Positions 43,317-53,375 are shown, numbered from the stretch's first letter. The stretch is 64,000 nt of DNA from Algibacter sp045066735 (GCF_045066735.1 NZ_JBISHH010000024.1:496001-560000), one strand, 5' to 3'. The notes: generated from the letters alone by a model not told the origin. Translations and numbers: made by a program.

Positions 43317-43345
43317 AAAAAAGCCCCCATAGTTGGAGGCTTTTT
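43317..43345 (-). terminator. Terminator of ppc
   Basis: AAAAAGCC...GGCTTTTT stem with one mismatch, 22 bp past the ppc stop codon. Confidence 0.75.
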
Positions 43346-43366
43346 ATATTTAATTTGAATGTTTTA

Positions 43367-45955
43367 TTATGCAGAGTTTCTACTTGCATTAATGTTTCCG
43401 AATAATGAACGGGTAACAATTTTTTCAAATATTTTAATTTGTTCTTCGTCTCTAACTTCGGCTTTTTCTAATTCTTGAATCTTTTTAAGTGCGTATTGTT
43501 GTATGGTTAACAATGGTAACACAATAGATTCACGAACTTGAATAGAGGCACGGCCTGCTGGCTCGTTTTCCATAAGTTCTTTATAACCGGTTAGTTTTAA
43601 AAGTAGAGATTTTGTTGATAGGTATTCGTTATAAATAATATCCCAAAATGCACCAAACTCTTCGTCTTTAGACATGTATTTTGTTAAATCGAAAAACGAT
43701 TTTGTTAAAGACATCATACTGTTTTCTAACAGTGTTTTAAAGAATTTTGAGTTATTATAAAGTTGCTCTACTTTATGGAATTCGCCACGATCTTCGTATG
43801 CTTTTAATGCTTTACCAACACCAAAGAATCCTGGAACGTTTTGTTTTAACTGACTCCAAGAACCTACAAAAGGAATGGCTCTTAAGTCTGAAAATACTAA
43901 TTTATCTGATGTGCCACGTTTTGACGGGCGAGAACCAATATTTGTTTTTGCATAGTATTTTAAAGTACTCATGCGTTCTAAATACGGTATAAACATTGGG
44001 TGACCTTTAAAGTCTTTGTAAGCAGTGTAGCTTGTTTCTGCTAAGTCATTCATTACAATTTTATCTTCTTCACTCATGGCTTCGTTGTTTTTGCCAATGC
44101 GGTTAGAAATACCAGAACTTATTAATTGTTCTAAATTGTATTGAGATGAATCTAAAGTTCCGAAATTAGAACTAATAGTTTGTCCTTGTATAGTTAATTG
44201 TACTTCTTTATCCTCTATTGTTGGGCCTAAAGATGAGTAGAATTGATGTGTTTTTCCTCCACCACGTGCAGGAGGTCCACCACGACCATCAAAGAAAATG
44301 GCTGTAATACCGTATTCTCTAGATATGGCTGTTAAGCGCTCTTTTGCTTTGTAAATTCCCCAGTTTGCCATAAGGTATCCACCATCTTTTGTACCATCGG
44401 AGAAGCCAAGCATAATAGTTTGCTTATTGCCTCTTTTTTCTAAATGTGCACGGTAAGTAGGGTTGCTGTAAAGCTGTTCCATTACACCTGGTGCGTTTTC
44501 CAAATCTGGAATAGTTTCAAAAAGAGGTCCAACATCTACCGTTAAATCGTCTTGAAATGCTACTAGTTTTAGCATAGCAAAAAGTTGCATAACGTTTAAT
44601 GCGGTTTGGTTGTTACTAATAATGTAACGGTTAGCACCGCGCTCACCATTGGATTTTTGTATTTTTTTGATGGCTTTAATGGTTTTAAGCGTGTTGCTTA
44701 CCATTTCGTCTTCAAAAACATCAATATCAATTTTATCTCCACTTACTTCTGATAAGATTTTAACCTGCTCATCATCTGATAAATCATGATAATTTTTTGG
44801 GAACGATGGGTGATTGTTTTCAATTAAATTATCGATTACTGTAGTAAACACCGAATGATGAATACGACTGTCTTGCCTAATATCTAATGTTGCAAAATTG
44901 AAACCAAAAAGATTAATTTTATTAATTAAGCTATTAATTTCGTTAATGTAAAGCGATTGGTGATCGGTTTCGATAACTTCTCTAATGCTTAATAATTCAT
45001 TAAGTAATTGTTTAGCTGTAATGGTCTTTTCAGTTTTTAGGTTTATACTGTAATTGTATAAAATAGTTTCAAGCTTAATAATGCGTTCTTCTACACCTCT
45101 AAACGTAAGTTTACGTCTCAGGTTTTTTAAATCTGCATAATACTTTTTAAGTATGGCTTGTTTTAGTTTGTTAGCGACCTTTACTGTTGTGTTTGGTTTT
45201 ACAAACGGATTTCCGTCTCTATCTCCACCTGGCCAAAAGCCAATATTTATTATTTCATTATGCTTTTTAGTATCGTCGTAAATGTTAGTTTGGATGTAAT
45301 TGTAAATATCTCCAAACGATTGATAAAATACATTTTCTAAATACCAAATTAAGCTTTTTGCTTCGTGGTATGGTGTTGGTTTTTCGCGTTTAAAGAAAGG
45401 TGTTTTACCTAATTGAGCAAATAAATCGTTGATGCCATTTAGGTTGTTTTCTTTTACAGCTTTCGATAAATCTGTAATAATACCTAAAACAGAACCGGGG
45501 TAAAATTGTGTAGGGTGCGCTGTTAAAACAATACGCACTTTAAATTCTTCTAAATATTGTTGTAAAGCTTCTAATTGATTCTCTGAAGTTGCCTTTTCTT
45601 TAAGATTTCTAAGTGTTCCAATACCTTCCATATTATTTACAATAGGAAAAGCGGCATCTTCTACAGCATCAAACAAAACAACTTGACGTTCTATATATTG
45701 AATAAAACGAAATAATAAGTTTATTTGACTTTCTTCAGATCTACGACCTTGGTATTTTTTAAAAAATGTATCTACAATGGTTGTTGGATTGTCTCCTTGT
45801 GCAAATCCTTTTTCGCAAGTTTCGTGAAACAACGGCAACAATACTCCCGTTTTTGTAATAGTATCAAACGGTAATGTCATAAAAATACTGTTGTAAATTC
45901 GGTATTTAGACAACACACTTTGATTGAATCGTGTTAATTTTGGCTCTACAGACAT
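43367..45955 (-). CDS. ppc: Phosphoenolpyruvate carboxylase
   Basis: 862 residues; fixes bicarbonate onto PEP to give oxaloacetate, refilling the TCA cycle. His147 in VLTAHPTQ, the GRDGNPFV-like GGDRDGNPFVKP, IFFDGRGGPPARGGGKTHQF near residue 560 and the C-terminal NINASRNSA (for the usual GMRNTG end) mark an intact bacterial PEPC. Length normal. No regulatory extension. Monocistronic. Confidence 0.95.
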   Translation of the reverse strand: MSVEPKLTRFNQSVLSKYRIYNSIFMTLPFDTITKTGVLLPLFHETCEKGFAQGDNPTTIVDTFFKKYQGRRSEESQINLLFRFIQYIERQVVLFDAVEDAAFPIVNNMEGIGTLRNLKEKATSENQLEALQQYLEEFKVRIVLTAHPTQFYPGSVLGIITDLSKAVKENNLNGINDLFAQLGKTPFFKREKPTPYHEAKSLIWYLENVFYQSFGDIYNYIQTNIYDDTKKHNEIINIGFWPGGDRDGNPFVKPNTTVKVANKLKQAILKKYYADLKNLRRKLTFRGVEERIIKLETILYNYSINLKTEKTITAKQLLNELLSIREVIETDHQSLYINEINSLINKINLFGFNFATLDIRQDSRIHHSVFTTVIDNLIENNHPSFPKNYHDLSDDEQVKILSEVSGDKIDIDVFEDEMVSNTLKTIKAIKKIQKSNGERGANRYIISNNQTALNVMQLFAMLKLVAFQDDLTVDVGPLFETIPDLENAPGVMEQLYSNPTYRAHLEKRGNKQTIMLGFSDGTKDGGYLMANWGIYKAKERLTAISREYGITAIFFDGRGGPPARGGGKTHQFYSSLGPTIEDKEVQLTIQGQTISSNFGTLDSSQYNLEQLISSGISNRIGKNNEAMSEEDKIVMNDLAETSYTAYKDFKGHPMFIPYLERMSTLKYYAKTNIGSRPSKRGTSDKLVFSDLRAIPFVGSWSQLKQNVPGFFGVGKALKAYEDRGEFHKVEQLYNNSKFFKTLLENSMMSLTKSFFDLTKYMSKDEEFGAFWDIIYNEYLSTKSLLLKLTGYKELMENEPAGRASIQVRESIVLPLLTIQQYALKKIQELEKAEVRDEEQIKIFEKIVTRSLFGNINASRNSA

Positions 45956-46215
45956 GTTTTTCTTTCTATTCTAAAATTAAAACATAAAAGTACTAAAGCT
46001 AATCTTAAAGAGCGAAGGCTGTTGGAAGTTTTATCAATTTTTATCGTTTGTAGATTTCTTATTATGAATAATTAAAAAAAAAGTTAATAAAGGCATATTG
46101 TTTATAATAATGATCGGTATTTCATTACCTTTTTTTGACGAGCAAATTAGAAAACAAAAAAATTACGTGGTCTTATAGTATGATATTTATCATGTTTATC
46201 GAATTATTCGTGGTC

Positions 46216-46223
46216 TACATTTG
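46216..46223 (+). promoter_or_regulatory. -7 box upstream of the cysteine-rich orphan enzyme
   Basis: TACATTTG fits TAnnTTTG exactly, ending 18 bp before the ATG at 46242. It overlaps the alternative start at 46221, which is therefore unlikely. Confidence 0.5.
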
Positions 46224-46241
46224 TTGATTAATTCAATTAAT

Positions 46242-48050
46242 ATGAAAAACACACATTCATTTCATATTCCTGTTATGGGAATAGGATTTACAATAGATAC
46301 GCCTTTAAAAGTTGCTCAATATGGTATGGATTCTGTAATTTCTCTGGTAGATGATATTCTGCTTGAAAAATTAAGAAAAATGTACAGCGAAAAGTTTGAG
46401 GTGCCTTATCACGAAATTACAGATAAAATAGAAGATTTTAGAGCAAAGAGAATTACCTCATATTTAGACTTAATTAGCGATTTAGCAAACAAGAAGTTTG
46501 AGGAATTAAAAAATGTTTCGGTAGATAAAAGTGAAGAACTTTTTAACTACATAAGTATGTTGCCTGATAGCTCTAAAATGAAGATGGAGTTTAAAAAACT
46601 AACATCAAAGGAAATCGATTTTTCTAAGGTTAAAAATTGGGTGGCTAATAATGTGTCAATGGGTGCTATAGATGTAAACATCATGACCAAAGTTGATAAG
46701 GATAATTATATAAAAGATGAAAAATTAGCTGTAGAATATAACGATGCACACGCGGCATTGCGTGGTTTTGCGAATAGCAAACTAAGCTCATCTGTGGTGT
46801 TGTCTGCAGGAATGAACCCGAGGTTATATGCATACATGTCACAGTTTAATGATTTCTTTCCAGATGAAAACGGTGCGTTTAAAAAGCGTATTATTTTAAA
46901 GGTTAGCGATTACAGATCGGCGTTAATACAAGGGAAGTTTTTAGCTAAAAAAGGCTTATGGGTTTCGGAATATAGAATAGAATCTGGTTTAAATTGTGGC
47001 GGTCATGCTTTTGCTACAGAAGGCTATCTTTTAGGGCCTGTTTTAGCGGAATTTAAAGCGCATAGAGATGAGCTTCAAAATGCTATTTACACGGTTTTAA
47101 GTCAAGAATTAATAAATCAAGGTAAAACCATTCCTGACAACGAATTAAGTTTCGAAATTACAGCACAAGGCGGGGTTGGTACTTCTGAAGAACATGAGTT
47201 TTTAATGCATCATTATAATTTAGATTCAGTAGGTTGGGGGAGTCCGTTTTTGTTAGTTCCCGAAGCTACAACTGTAGATAAAGATACGCTGAGTAAGTTA
47301 GCTAAAGCTGAAGAAAGCGACTTGTATTTAAGTGATATTTCTCCATTAGGTGTGCCTTTTAATAATTTAAAAGATAACACGAAGGATGCAGAAAAACAAG
47401 CACGAATAGATAAAGGAAGGCCTGGTAGTTCATGTCCAAAGAAATTTGTGGCCATGAACAAAGAGTTTAAGGAAACAGGTGTTTGTACGGCTTCTAGAGA
47501 ATATCAACACTTTAAAATAAAAGCTTTAAAAGCTCAAGAATTATCTCCTGAAGATTATCAAAATCAATACAATAAAATTATTGAAAAATCTTGTACTTGT
47601 GTAGGTTTAGGGACGTCTGCACTTTTGGCTTATGGATTAGATACCAAAACGGAAGGAGAAGGTGTTTCTGTTTGTCCTGGTCCTAATATGGCGTATTACT
47701 CCAAAGTTATGAGTTTAAAAAATATGACCGATCATATCTACGGACGCGATAATATGGTATCACGTGCAGATAGACCTAATCTGTTTGTTAAAGAACTTCA
47801 TATTTATATCGATTTCTTAAAAAATAAATTAGCCGATGCTCGAATTTCAATGAATAAAAAAGAGGAGAAATACCTGCTTAATTTTACAAAAAACATGAAA
47901 GCCGGAGTTGCTTATTATCAAACACTTTTTAATGATATGAAAAGTGAATTTTTGGATACTAAAACCTCAGTTTTATCTGAGCTTTTTAACGGAGAATTAA
48001 CCTTAAACGAGATTCAGTTAGAAATAGAAAGCCTGACGATTAAAGCCTAA
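46242..48050 (+). CDS. Cysteine-rich conserved protein, probable FMN/TIM-barrel-like enzyme, unassigned
   Basis: 602 residues, no signal peptide. HIPVMGIGFTIDTPLKVAQYG opens like an FMN TIM-barrel strand. Gly-rich loops follow: GLNCGGHAFATEGYLLGPV (Cys252, His255), and AQGGVGTSEEHEFLMHHYNLD (residues 308-328) with GWGSPFLLVPEAT, reminiscent of the phosphate-binding end of nitronate monooxygenase barrels. Cysteines Cys398 (SSCPKKF), Cys415 (GVCTAS), Cys451/453 (KSCTCVG) and Cys478 (VCPGPN) could ligate an iron-sulfur cluster. Start at 46242 is chosen from the promoter box. I do not recognise a named family. Its neighbours (ppc, nadAB) suggest central metabolism. Confidence 0.7.
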   Translation: MKNTHSFHIPVMGIGFTIDTPLKVAQYGMDSVISLVDDILLEKLRKMYSEKFEVPYHEITDKIEDFRAKRITSYLDLISDLANKKFEELKNVSVDKSEELFNYISMLPDSSKMKMEFKKLTSKEIDFSKVKNWVANNVSMGAIDVNIMTKVDKDNYIKDEKLAVEYNDAHAALRGFANSKLSSSVVLSAGMNPRLYAYMSQFNDFFPDENGAFKKRIILKVSDYRSALIQGKFLAKKGLWVSEYRIESGLNCGGHAFATEGYLLGPVLAEFKAHRDELQNAIYTVLSQELINQGKTIPDNELSFEITAQGGVGTSEEHEFLMHHYNLDSVGWGSPFLLVPEATTVDKDTLSKLAKAEESDLYLSDISPLGVPFNNLKDNTKDAEKQARIDKGRPGSSCPKKFVAMNKEFKETGVCTASREYQHFKIKALKAQELSPEDYQNQYNKIIEKSCTCVGLGTSALLAYGLDTKTEGEGVSVCPGPNMAYYSKVMSLKNMTDHIYGRDNMVSRADRPNLFVKELHIYIDFLKNKLADARISMNKKEEKYLLNFTKNMKAGVAYYQTLFNDMKSEFLDTKTSVLSELFNGELTLNEIQLEIESLTIKA

Positions 48051-48054
48051 TTTT

Positions 48055-48088
48055 AAAGCGTTTTGTGTTTTTTAGCAAAACGCTTTTT
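48055..48088 (+). terminator. Terminator of the orphan enzyme gene
   Basis: AAAGCGTTTTG (48055-48065) pairs with CAAAACGCTTT (48076-48086), then a T-run. Confidence 0.85.
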
Positions 48089-48211
48089 GTTTTTTGTTAT
48101 TTATTTAAGAGTTTGCTTAACAATAATTTAATGATTTTATAAAAAGAATGCCGGTTTTTTATTCCCAAGTTTTTTTTAAGCAATTCTGAATTTAATACGC
48201 ATTTTAATTAA

Positions 48212-48219
48212 GATATTTG
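48212..48219 (+). promoter_or_regulatory. -7-like box upstream of nadA
   Basis: GATATTTG, one mismatch from TAnnTTTG, lies 19 bp before the ATG. The same GATATTTGC sequence occurs in front of fbp and of the putative RNA at 8213-8220. Confidence 0.4.
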
Positions 48220-48238
48220 CAGTTAAACGAGGATTACT

Positions 48239-49165
48239 ATGGATTTAGTGAAAGAAATACAACGCTTAAAGAAAGAGAAAAACGCCGTTATTTTGGCGCA
48301 CTATTATCAGGTGCCAGAAATACAAGATATTGCCGATTATGTAGGTGATAGTTTAGGTTTGTCTCAAAAAGCAGCGGAAACTGATGCTGATATTATTGTA
48401 TTTGCTGGAGTGCATTTTATGGCCGAAACAGCAAAAATTTTAAATCCATCTAAAACGGTTGTTTTACCAGATTTAAATGCTGGTTGTTCTTTGGCCGATT
48501 CTTGTCCGCCAGAAGATTTTGCAGCTTTTACTAAAAAACATCCTAACCACGTAGTGATTACTTATGTAAACTGCTCTGCGGAAATTAAGGCGCTAAGTGA
48601 TATTGTTTGTACATCTTCTAATGCATTGAAAATAGTGCAATCTATACCTAAAGAAACACCAATTATTTTTGCTCCAGATAGAAATTTAGGTCAATATATA
48701 ATTAACGAAACAGGTAGAGATATGCTACTTTGGGATGGTAGTTGTATTGTGCACGAAGCATTTTCAATCGATAAGTTAATCGAGTTGCATAAAAAATACC
48801 CAGATCATAAAATTATAGCGCATCCAGAATCTGAAACGCATATTTTAGATACGGCCGCCTATATTGGTTCTACTTCAGGAATGATAAATTTTGTTAGAGA
48901 ACATGCTAATGAGAAATTTATTGTAGCTACAGAAGCAGGAATTTTGCACAAAATGCAAGAAGAAATGCCAAATACGGAATTAATTCCTGCGCCAGCAAAG
49001 GAAGATAATACATGTGCTTGTAGTGAATGTCATTTCATGAAAATGAATACCATGCAGAAATTATATGATTGTTTACTTAACGAGTCGCCAAAGATTGATG
49101 TTGACGAGAAAATCCGAGAGCGTGCATTATTGCCAATAGAGCGTATGTTAGAACTTTCAAAATAA
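48239..49165 (+). CDS. nadA: Quinolinate synthase
   Basis: 308 residues; condenses iminoaspartate with dihydroxyacetone phosphate to quinolinate in NAD biosynthesis. Cluster ligands are expected at Cys83 (NAGCSLADSC), Cys169 (GSCIVH) and one cysteine of CACSEC (259-264), equivalent to the three ligands of the T. maritima enzyme. Length is typical of the compact form. Operon with nadB (1-bp gap); no nadC is adjacent. Confidence 0.95.
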   Translation: MDLVKEIQRLKKEKNAVILAHYYQVPEIQDIADYVGDSLGLSQKAAETDADIIVFAGVHFMAETAKILNPSKTVVLPDLNAGCSLADSCPPEDFAAFTKKHPNHVVITYVNCSAEIKALSDIVCTSSNALKIVQSIPKETPIIFAPDRNLGQYIINETGRDMLLWDGSCIVHEAFSIDKLIELHKKYPDHKIIAHPESETHILDTAAYIGSTSGMINFVREHANEKFIVATEAGILHKMQEEMPNTELIPAPAKEDNTCACSECHFMKMNTMQKLYDCLLNESPKIDVDEKIRERALLPIERMLELSK

Positions 49166-49166
49166 T

Positions 49167-50723
49167 ATGGTAAAAGCAGACTATTTAGTAATTGGTTCAG
49201 GAATTGCAGGATTAACATTTTCGGTTAAAATTGCCGAGAAATTCCCCGAAAGAGATGTTGTTATTGTAACAAAAGCTTCCGAGGAAGAATCTAATACTAA
49301 ATATGCGCAAGGCGGAGTCGCTATTGTTTTAAACCATGAGAAAGATTCTTTTAAAAAACATGTAGACGATACTTTGATTGCGGGCGACGGACTTTGTAAT
49401 AAAGACGTTGTGGAAATGGTTGTAAATGAAGGGCCAGATAGATTAAAAGAACTACTAGAATGGGGTGCGAATTTTGATGAAGATGCTAGCGGAAATTTAG
49501 ATTTAGGTAAAGAAGGCGGACACTCAGAATTCCGTATTGTACACCATAAGGATATTACCGGTTTTGAAATTGAGATGGCTTTGTTAAAGCGTGTACATCA
49601 ATTACCAAATATCAAATTATTACCACATCATTTTGCTATAGATTTAATTACCAACCACCATATAAAGATAAATAAGCCAAAAGGCAAAGGGTGTTACGGG
49701 GCTTATGTGTTAAATCAAAAATCTGGAGAAATTTTTACCATAAAAGCCAAAAGTACGTTATTAGCTTCTGGTGGAATTGGTCGTGTTTACGGACATACTA
49801 CTAACCCCGTTATTGCTACTGGAGATGGTATTGCTATGGCATATCGTGCTAAAACTAAAATTTCCGACATGGAGTTTGTTCAATTTCATCCTACGGCTTT
49901 GTACGATGTGCGTGGAAATCAATCTTCCTTTTTAATATCCGAAGCTGTACGTGGTTTTGGAGCATATTTACGAGATAAAAATGGACATCGGTTTATGCCG
50001 GATTATGATGACCGTGCTGAATTGGCGTCGCGAGATATTGTATCTCAAAGTATTGATAGTGAACTTAAAAAATCTGGAGAAACTCACGTGTTTTTAGATT
50101 GTTCCCATTTAGATATAGAGGGTTTTAAAACACACTTTCCTAATATTTATCAAAAATGTTTAGATAACCATATTGATATAAAATCCGATTGGATACCTGT
50201 GGTTCCAGCTTCGCACTATTTATGTGGGGGTATTGATGTCGATATGGACGGAAAAACGTCTATTAAAAACCTGTTTTCATGTGGTGAATGCACTAAAACG
50301 GGGTTGCATGGTGCAAATAGGTTAGCGTCTAACTCTCTATTAGAGGCTATGGTTTATGCACATAATATTTTTAAATACCATAGCAAAAATACTTTGGAGA
50401 GTTTGGAGTTGGAGATTCCTGATTGGGACGATAAAGGAACAACTATTGCTAAAGAACATATTATTATTCAGCATAATTTAAAACAATTGCAAGCTATAAT
50501 GCGTGACTATGTTGGTATTGTTAGAAGTGACGATAGACTTAAGAGTGCTATTAAACGTTTGGATTTAATTTACGATGAAGTAGAGGCTTTTTATAAAAAA
50601 TCTAAAATAACAACGTCGCTTTGTGAGTTGCGTAATATGCTAAACGTAGCTCATTTAATTGTAAACCAATCTATAGATCGCAAGGAAAACAAAGGCGGGT
50701 ATTTTAATATTGATAATGTTTAA
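49167..50723 (+). CDS. nadB: L-aspartate oxidase
   Basis: 518 residues; FAD-dependent oxidation of aspartate to iminoaspartate, the substrate of NadA. FAD-binding GSGIAGLTFSVKIAEK (residues 8-23), NTKYAQGGVAIV and LHGANRLASNSLLEAMV near residue 380 match the family. Length is normal (members are about 520-540). Downstream is the convergent sensor kinase gene with only 14 bp between stops. Confidence 0.96.
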   Translation: MVKADYLVIGSGIAGLTFSVKIAEKFPERDVVIVTKASEEESNTKYAQGGVAIVLNHEKDSFKKHVDDTLIAGDGLCNKDVVEMVVNEGPDRLKELLEWGANFDEDASGNLDLGKEGGHSEFRIVHHKDITGFEIEMALLKRVHQLPNIKLLPHHFAIDLITNHHIKINKPKGKGCYGAYVLNQKSGEIFTIKAKSTLLASGGIGRVYGHTTNPVIATGDGIAMAYRAKTKISDMEFVQFHPTALYDVRGNQSSFLISEAVRGFGAYLRDKNGHRFMPDYDDRAELASRDIVSQSIDSELKKSGETHVFLDCSHLDIEGFKTHFPNIYQKCLDNHIDIKSDWIPVVPASHYLCGGIDVDMDGKTSIKNLFSCGECTKTGLHGANRLASNSLLEAMVYAHNIFKYHSKNTLESLELEIPDWDDKGTTIAKEHIIIQHNLKQLQAIMRDYVGIVRSDDRLKSAIKRLDLIYDEVEAFYKKSKITTSLCELRNMLNVAHLIVNQSIDRKENKGGYFNIDNV

Positions 50724-50737
50724 ATCCTAAATTTAAA

Positions 50738-53104
50738 CTAAGCAATTTTTAAAATATTATCATCTGGGAAGCAATGCGTGTATATTCTTTCAAATAGTAA
50801 ATCTTGATTTAATGGTTTGGTAATGTAATCGCACATGCCAAGCTTTAAAACGTGCGTTTTAGTTTCGTCTATGGCATCTGCTGTAATTGCAATTATAGGT
50901 ATGCCCGCAATCACAGAACCTAAACTTCCGTTTTTAATAATTGAAGTGGCTTCATAACCATCCATTATTGGCATTTGTAAATCCATTAGAATAATATCAA
51001 ACGTTTCTGTTTTAAGTTGTTCTATGGCTTCTTTGCCGTTATTGGTTATTATAAACGAAATGTTTTTTTGTGTTTTTAAAATTCGAGATAATACCATTTG
51101 GTTTATCTTATTATCTTCTGCTATTAATATTTTCAAAGGTTTGTTTTTATGAGTGTTTATAATGCTTTTAACTGATTTTTGCTCTTCGGATATGTAGCGT
51201 AAGTTTAAATTGATAAATACACTTGTGCCTTTATTTATTTTGCTAACAATTTTTATTTCACCATCAAATAATTTTACAATATGATAAACAATGGTTAGGC
51301 CAAGGCCAATACCTCCAAATTCACGTTTGTGGTTTAAACGCATTTGGCTAAAGCTTTCAAACACATTTTTTATGGAGCTTTCTTCTATGCCAATACCTGT
51401 ATCTGAAATTTGAATTGAAAACTGACAAGTATCGGTGTTTATTTCATTACAAATTAGCTTAAAATAAATGTTACCTTTATCGGTAAACTTTAGAGCATTA
51501 GCTAAAACGTTATTTATAATTTGGACAAACCTTGTAGAATCGGCCAATATTTTTTCAGGGATTCGGTTATCCAAATCAAACTTATAGGCTAATCCTTTTT
51601 TCTCAGCTTCAATTTTCCAATTATCACTAATTTCTTGTAGTTTAATGGCAGGGTTAAATACAGTAGGACTAAGGTTTAGTTTGTCATTTTCAATTTTTTC
51701 AAAATCTATAATATCGTTAACATTACTAAGTAGGCTTAACGATGCGTTTTTTATAATTTCGAAAGATTCGTTTGTTTTTTTATTTTTTTGTCGACCCAAT
51801 TCAATTTCAGCAATACCCATAATGGCATTAATAGGTGTTCTAAGTTCGTGACTCATATTAGACATGAAATAGGTTTTTAGTTCACCTATTTCTTCCGATT
51901 TTATTAAGGCTTCCTTTTGTAATTTTTCTTTTTGAATGCGCATATATTTAATTAAATTCGTCATGGAAAGTGATAAGAAAATCACCTCCAATCCAGATCC
52001 AAATTTTGAGCTATTCAATGTAAAGAAGTTATTGGGAAGTATACTTAAGTTGTTCATTACAAAACCTAAAAGGCCAATAACTAAAAACAAAATTCCGAAG
52101 GAAAAGTAGGGGTCTATTTGAATACGTTTGTAGCGTAGGGCAAATACACTTGATAAAATTAATATTAAGCTGAATAGGCCATTTAAATTACTTATTGGAT
52201 ATGCAATTTCTAAAGATTTTGAATTTATAAATAGCAACATAAAAACTAAGCCAATAATGCCGTAGGCAACGTAATATGCTGTTTTATAAGATTTTAAATG
52301 GGTGTTGACCTGTAAAAAATATTCGCAATATTTAAGTAGATAGAAATTGGAAAATAAGGCCGTTATTAGTACTATTCTACTGTTTATATAGCTGCTGCTT
52401 GTAAAAATATATTCGTGTATTAAGCCATCTAAAGCTGCCTGTAAAAAACATATGGAAAATACATAAATGCCATAATACAAGAATGCTTTTTCTTTTATCG
52501 TGCTGTAAAAAAACAAATAAATAATTCCAGCTAAAAGCAGTAAGCCGTAGAATAGGCCTAAAAATAACTGTTGTAAGTAGTTTGTGCGCCAAAAAGAAGC
52601 TTCGTTATATAAGTTTAAAGGTAGGTTGATTGTTTCTCCATCACTTTTTAGATGAATATAGATTTGCTGTGTTTGGTTTGGTGGGAGATTAATTTTAAAT
52701 ATGGTCGATCTATGCTTAACTTGTTTTTCTTTAAAATCTATTTGATCTCCACTTTTAAAAATTTTAGTTTCTGCTTTAGAAATTTGGTAAAGTTCGGCAT
52801 AATCTGTTACTGGCCTTCCTGTTTCTAAATAATAGGTTTTAGATTCTAATTGATTATTTTCAAGTTTAAAACGAATCCAATAACTATCCGATGTAAAGCC
52901 AACACTTTGGTTGTTCGATTCTAACTGTTTAAAATCGAGTAATGGACTTTGAATGACATCTTTAAAATGAAGGTTTAAACTTCCTGCGTTGGCAAATTGG
53001 GCGTATTCATATAATTCGCCTTTACTCTTTTCAGGAAAGTAAACATCGTCTTGAGCGTATAGGCAAAGACTTAATATGTAGATTAAAGCTAAAAACTGTT
53101 TCAT
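50738..53104 (-). CDS. Hybrid sensor histidine kinase with 7TMR-DISM input
   Basis: 788 residues from the ATG at 53104, chosen because the signal peptide (1-20, ending CLYAQ) begins there. In order: periplasmic 7TMR-DISM extracellular 2 domain (about 25-160), seven membrane spans (about 180-390), HisKA with SNMSHELRTPINAIMG (phospho-His near 425), HATPase with NVLANALKFTDKG, DTGIGIEE and FGGIGLGL, then a receiver (about 665-780; KILIAEDNKINQ, IILMDLQMPIMDG, ITKPLN). No separate partner is adjacent, so phosphotransfer must involve distant proteins. DISM domains usually sense carbohydrates or other small ligands. Confidence 0.93.
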   Translation of the reverse strand: MKQFLALIYILSLCLYAQDDVYFPEKSKGELYEYAQFANAGSLNLHFKDVIQSPLLDFKQLESNNQSVGFTSDSYWIRFKLENNQLESKTYYLETGRPVTDYAELYQISKAETKIFKSGDQIDFKEKQVKHRSTIFKINLPPNQTQQIYIHLKSDGETINLPLNLYNEASFWRTNYLQQLFLGLFYGLLLLAGIIYLFFYSTIKEKAFLYYGIYVFSICFLQAALDGLIHEYIFTSSSYINSRIVLITALFSNFYLLKYCEYFLQVNTHLKSYKTAYYVAYGIIGLVFMLLFINSKSLEIAYPISNLNGLFSLILILSSVFALRYKRIQIDPYFSFGILFLVIGLLGFVMNNLSILPNNFFTLNSSKFGSGLEVIFLSLSMTNLIKYMRIQKEKLQKEALIKSEEIGELKTYFMSNMSHELRTPINAIMGIAEIELGRQKNKKTNESFEIIKNASLSLLSNVNDIIDFEKIENDKLNLSPTVFNPAIKLQEISDNWKIEAEKKGLAYKFDLDNRIPEKILADSTRFVQIINNVLANALKFTDKGNIYFKLICNEINTDTCQFSIQISDTGIGIEESSIKNVFESFSQMRLNHKREFGGIGLGLTIVYHIVKLFDGEIKIVSKINKGTSVFINLNLRYISEEQKSVKSIINTHKNKPLKILIAEDNKINQMVLSRILKTQKNISFIITNNGKEAIEQLKTETFDIILMDLQMPIMDGYEATSIIKNGSLGSVIAGIPIIAITADAIDETKTHVLKLGMCDYITKPLNQDLLFERIYTHCFPDDNILKIA

Positions 53105-53280
53105 GTAGGGGGCATTAAACACGCCAAACATAAGTAATAAATGTTTGTAATTAAATTTTATTAACAAAAAACGTGTATTTTAACTAATAAAAATGTATTT
53201 CAACGATGTTTATGTAGGTGTAAATTCTTTCAATATGGGTATTTCTAGTTGCTTTAGGTAGTTCAATTTTATGGTTATTT

Positions 53281-53313
53281 AAAAAAAGCTGTCTATTATA
53301 GACAGCTTTTTTT
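53281..53313 (-). terminator. Terminator downstream of ssb
   Basis: A stem of about 12-15 bp (AAAAGCTGTCTA...TAGACAGCTTTT) with A7/T7 flanks. It is 80 bp past the ssb stop and could serve ssb transcripts; its T-run works on both strands. Confidence 0.75.
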
Positions 53314-53336
53314 CTATTCAAATGCGTTATTAAAGA

Positions 53337-53375
53337 AAGCAGCAACTAATCCCTCAATTAGAAGCTGCTTTTTAC
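53337..53375. other. Second hairpin with internal loop, downstream of ssb
   Basis: AAGCAGC pairs with GCTGCTT and CTAAT with ATTAG, separated by a symmetric AA/AA internal loop, then TTTTT on the plus strand. No plus-strand gene ends here, so it may end an unrecognised RNA. Confidence 0.35.

Larger units (their letters stand above)
43001..43366. other. Intergenic region between amt and ppc (366 bp)
   Basis: It contains the amt terminator (43038-43074), a structured repeat (43189-43284) and the ppc terminator (43317-43345). A minus-strand ORF overlapping the repeat (43147-43428) has no family signature and runs into ppc, so I treat it as spurious. Confidence 0.65.

Noticed and set aside
43147..43428. 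Minus-strand ORF of 93 codons overlapping the structured repeat and the end of ppc
   Set aside because: It overlaps ppc in another frame, has no family signature, and is explained by the GC-rich repeat element and its hairpins.
46221..46241. Upstream ATG for the cysteine-rich enzyme
   Set aside because: It overlaps the exact -7 box TACATTTG (46216-46223).
53105..53167. Upstream start of the hybrid kinase
   Set aside because: The signal peptide starts at 53104; the extra 21 residues would bury it.
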